This document shows, piece by piece, positions 14,494-14,700 of a DNA stretch of 14,700 nt. Position numbers and translations under genes: made by a program. Position 1 is the stretch's first letter. Each line of letters begins with the position of its first letter. The stretch covers positions 1-14,700 of the forward strand of contig CALBJU010000332.1 in assembly GCA_937893205.1 (NCBI GenBank), written 5' to 3'. The notes beneath the pieces were generated by a model. The model saw nothing but the letters and a program-made list of their open reading frames with translations, did not search any database and had not been told where the DNA came from. This stretch comes from an uncultured Bacteroidota bacterium (GTDB lineage: Bacteria > Bacteroidota > Rhodothermia > Rhodothermales > UBA10348).

Positions 14494-14656
14494 GGCTAGA
14501 GAGGTCTGTGTTTTTCAGATCCTCTTTCAATCAGAATACTCCAGTTTAATTGCAAATTGGGGTGATACTGAACATATTGATCCGCGGAATTGAACGACAA
14601 ATGGGTGGTTATCTAGCTACCAGAGCTTGAAGTTCTATCCTACACTCTTCGCTTCT

Positions 14657-14700
14657 ATGCGCAAATTCCTGTTTTTGGCTCTGCTTTTATGCGTCGCTCC
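14657..14700 (+). CDS. Start of an exported protein, cut by the window end
   Basis: ATG 14657 opens a frame that runs off the window after 14 full codons: MRKFLFLALLLCVA. A basic n-region followed by an unbroken hydrophobic stretch is the typical start of a Sec signal peptide. The Cys at 12 is preceded by Leu rather than Gly/Ala/Ser, so a lipoprotein is not clearly indicated. Upstream, 14494-14656 has no other gene. The identity of the protein cannot be told from this fragment. Confidence 0.55.
   Translation, partial: MRKFLFLALLLCVA

Noticed and set aside
14307..14549. An 80-codon open frame on the plus strand
   Set aside because: It is antisense to the 96-residue frame, has a Pro/Arg/Gln-rich unstructured start and no ribosome site. 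Neither frame is secure, but this one looks less protein-like.

Overview
This window reads as chromosomal DNA from a Gram-negative member of the Bacteroidota/Rhodothermota group. The clearest clue is the C-terminal tail of the large secreted peptidase (10567-14073). It has the type A sorting-domain pattern of type IX secretion cargo: an N-Y-P-N-P-F motif, a 'VYDTLGREV' strand, 'GLPSGVYLYR', and a basic end. A fused glucosamine-6-phosphate deaminase/PIG-L protein and the lack of good Shine-Dalgarno sites before several genes fit the same group. The DNA is moderately GC-rich. I see no transposase, integrase, phage gene, CRISPR array, tRNA or rRNA, so it looks like ordinary chromosome carrying secreted catabolic enzymes.

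Layout: 1-264 is the C-terminal part of GreA (+). At 297-1334 is a low-specificity threonine aldolase (+). It converges with a NagB/PIG-L fusion (3257-1347, -), and a short hairpin spans both gene ends. A 203-bp divergent promoter region with a strong dyad separates nagB from a secreted gamma-glutamyltransferase (3461-5194, +). This overlaps a small unknown protein (5172-5486, +), which is followed by a membrane-anchored protein with a possible M15-like zinc site (5547-6290, +). These converge on an exported metal-dependent amidohydrolase (7978-6311, -), which is divergent from an MscS-type channel (8161-9240, +). The channel converges on a Rieske non-haem iron oxygenase (10457-9312, -), which lies downstream of a large M9-type collagenase-like secreted peptidase on the same strand (14073-10567, -). 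A doubtful 96-residue ORF (14493-14203, -) precedes the peptidase. The first codons of an exported protein start at 14657 (+) and run off the window.

Functionally, most genes suit a scavenger of proteinaceous or amino-sugar material. A secreted collagenase-like protease, an exported amidohydrolase of unknown substrate, a periplasmic gamma-glutamyltransferase, a threonine aldolase giving glycine, and an amino-sugar deacetylase/deaminase could all feed on peptide and glycan matrix. That link is inference from neighbourhood only. The genes lie in several transcription units on both strands, so they are not one operon.

I do not see a clear new multi-gene system. The points most worth a second look are the M15-like membrane protein, the collagenase with calcium repeats and a T9SS tail, the NagB/PIG-L fusion lacking the usual catalytic Asp, and several well-formed dyads in or near the control regions.
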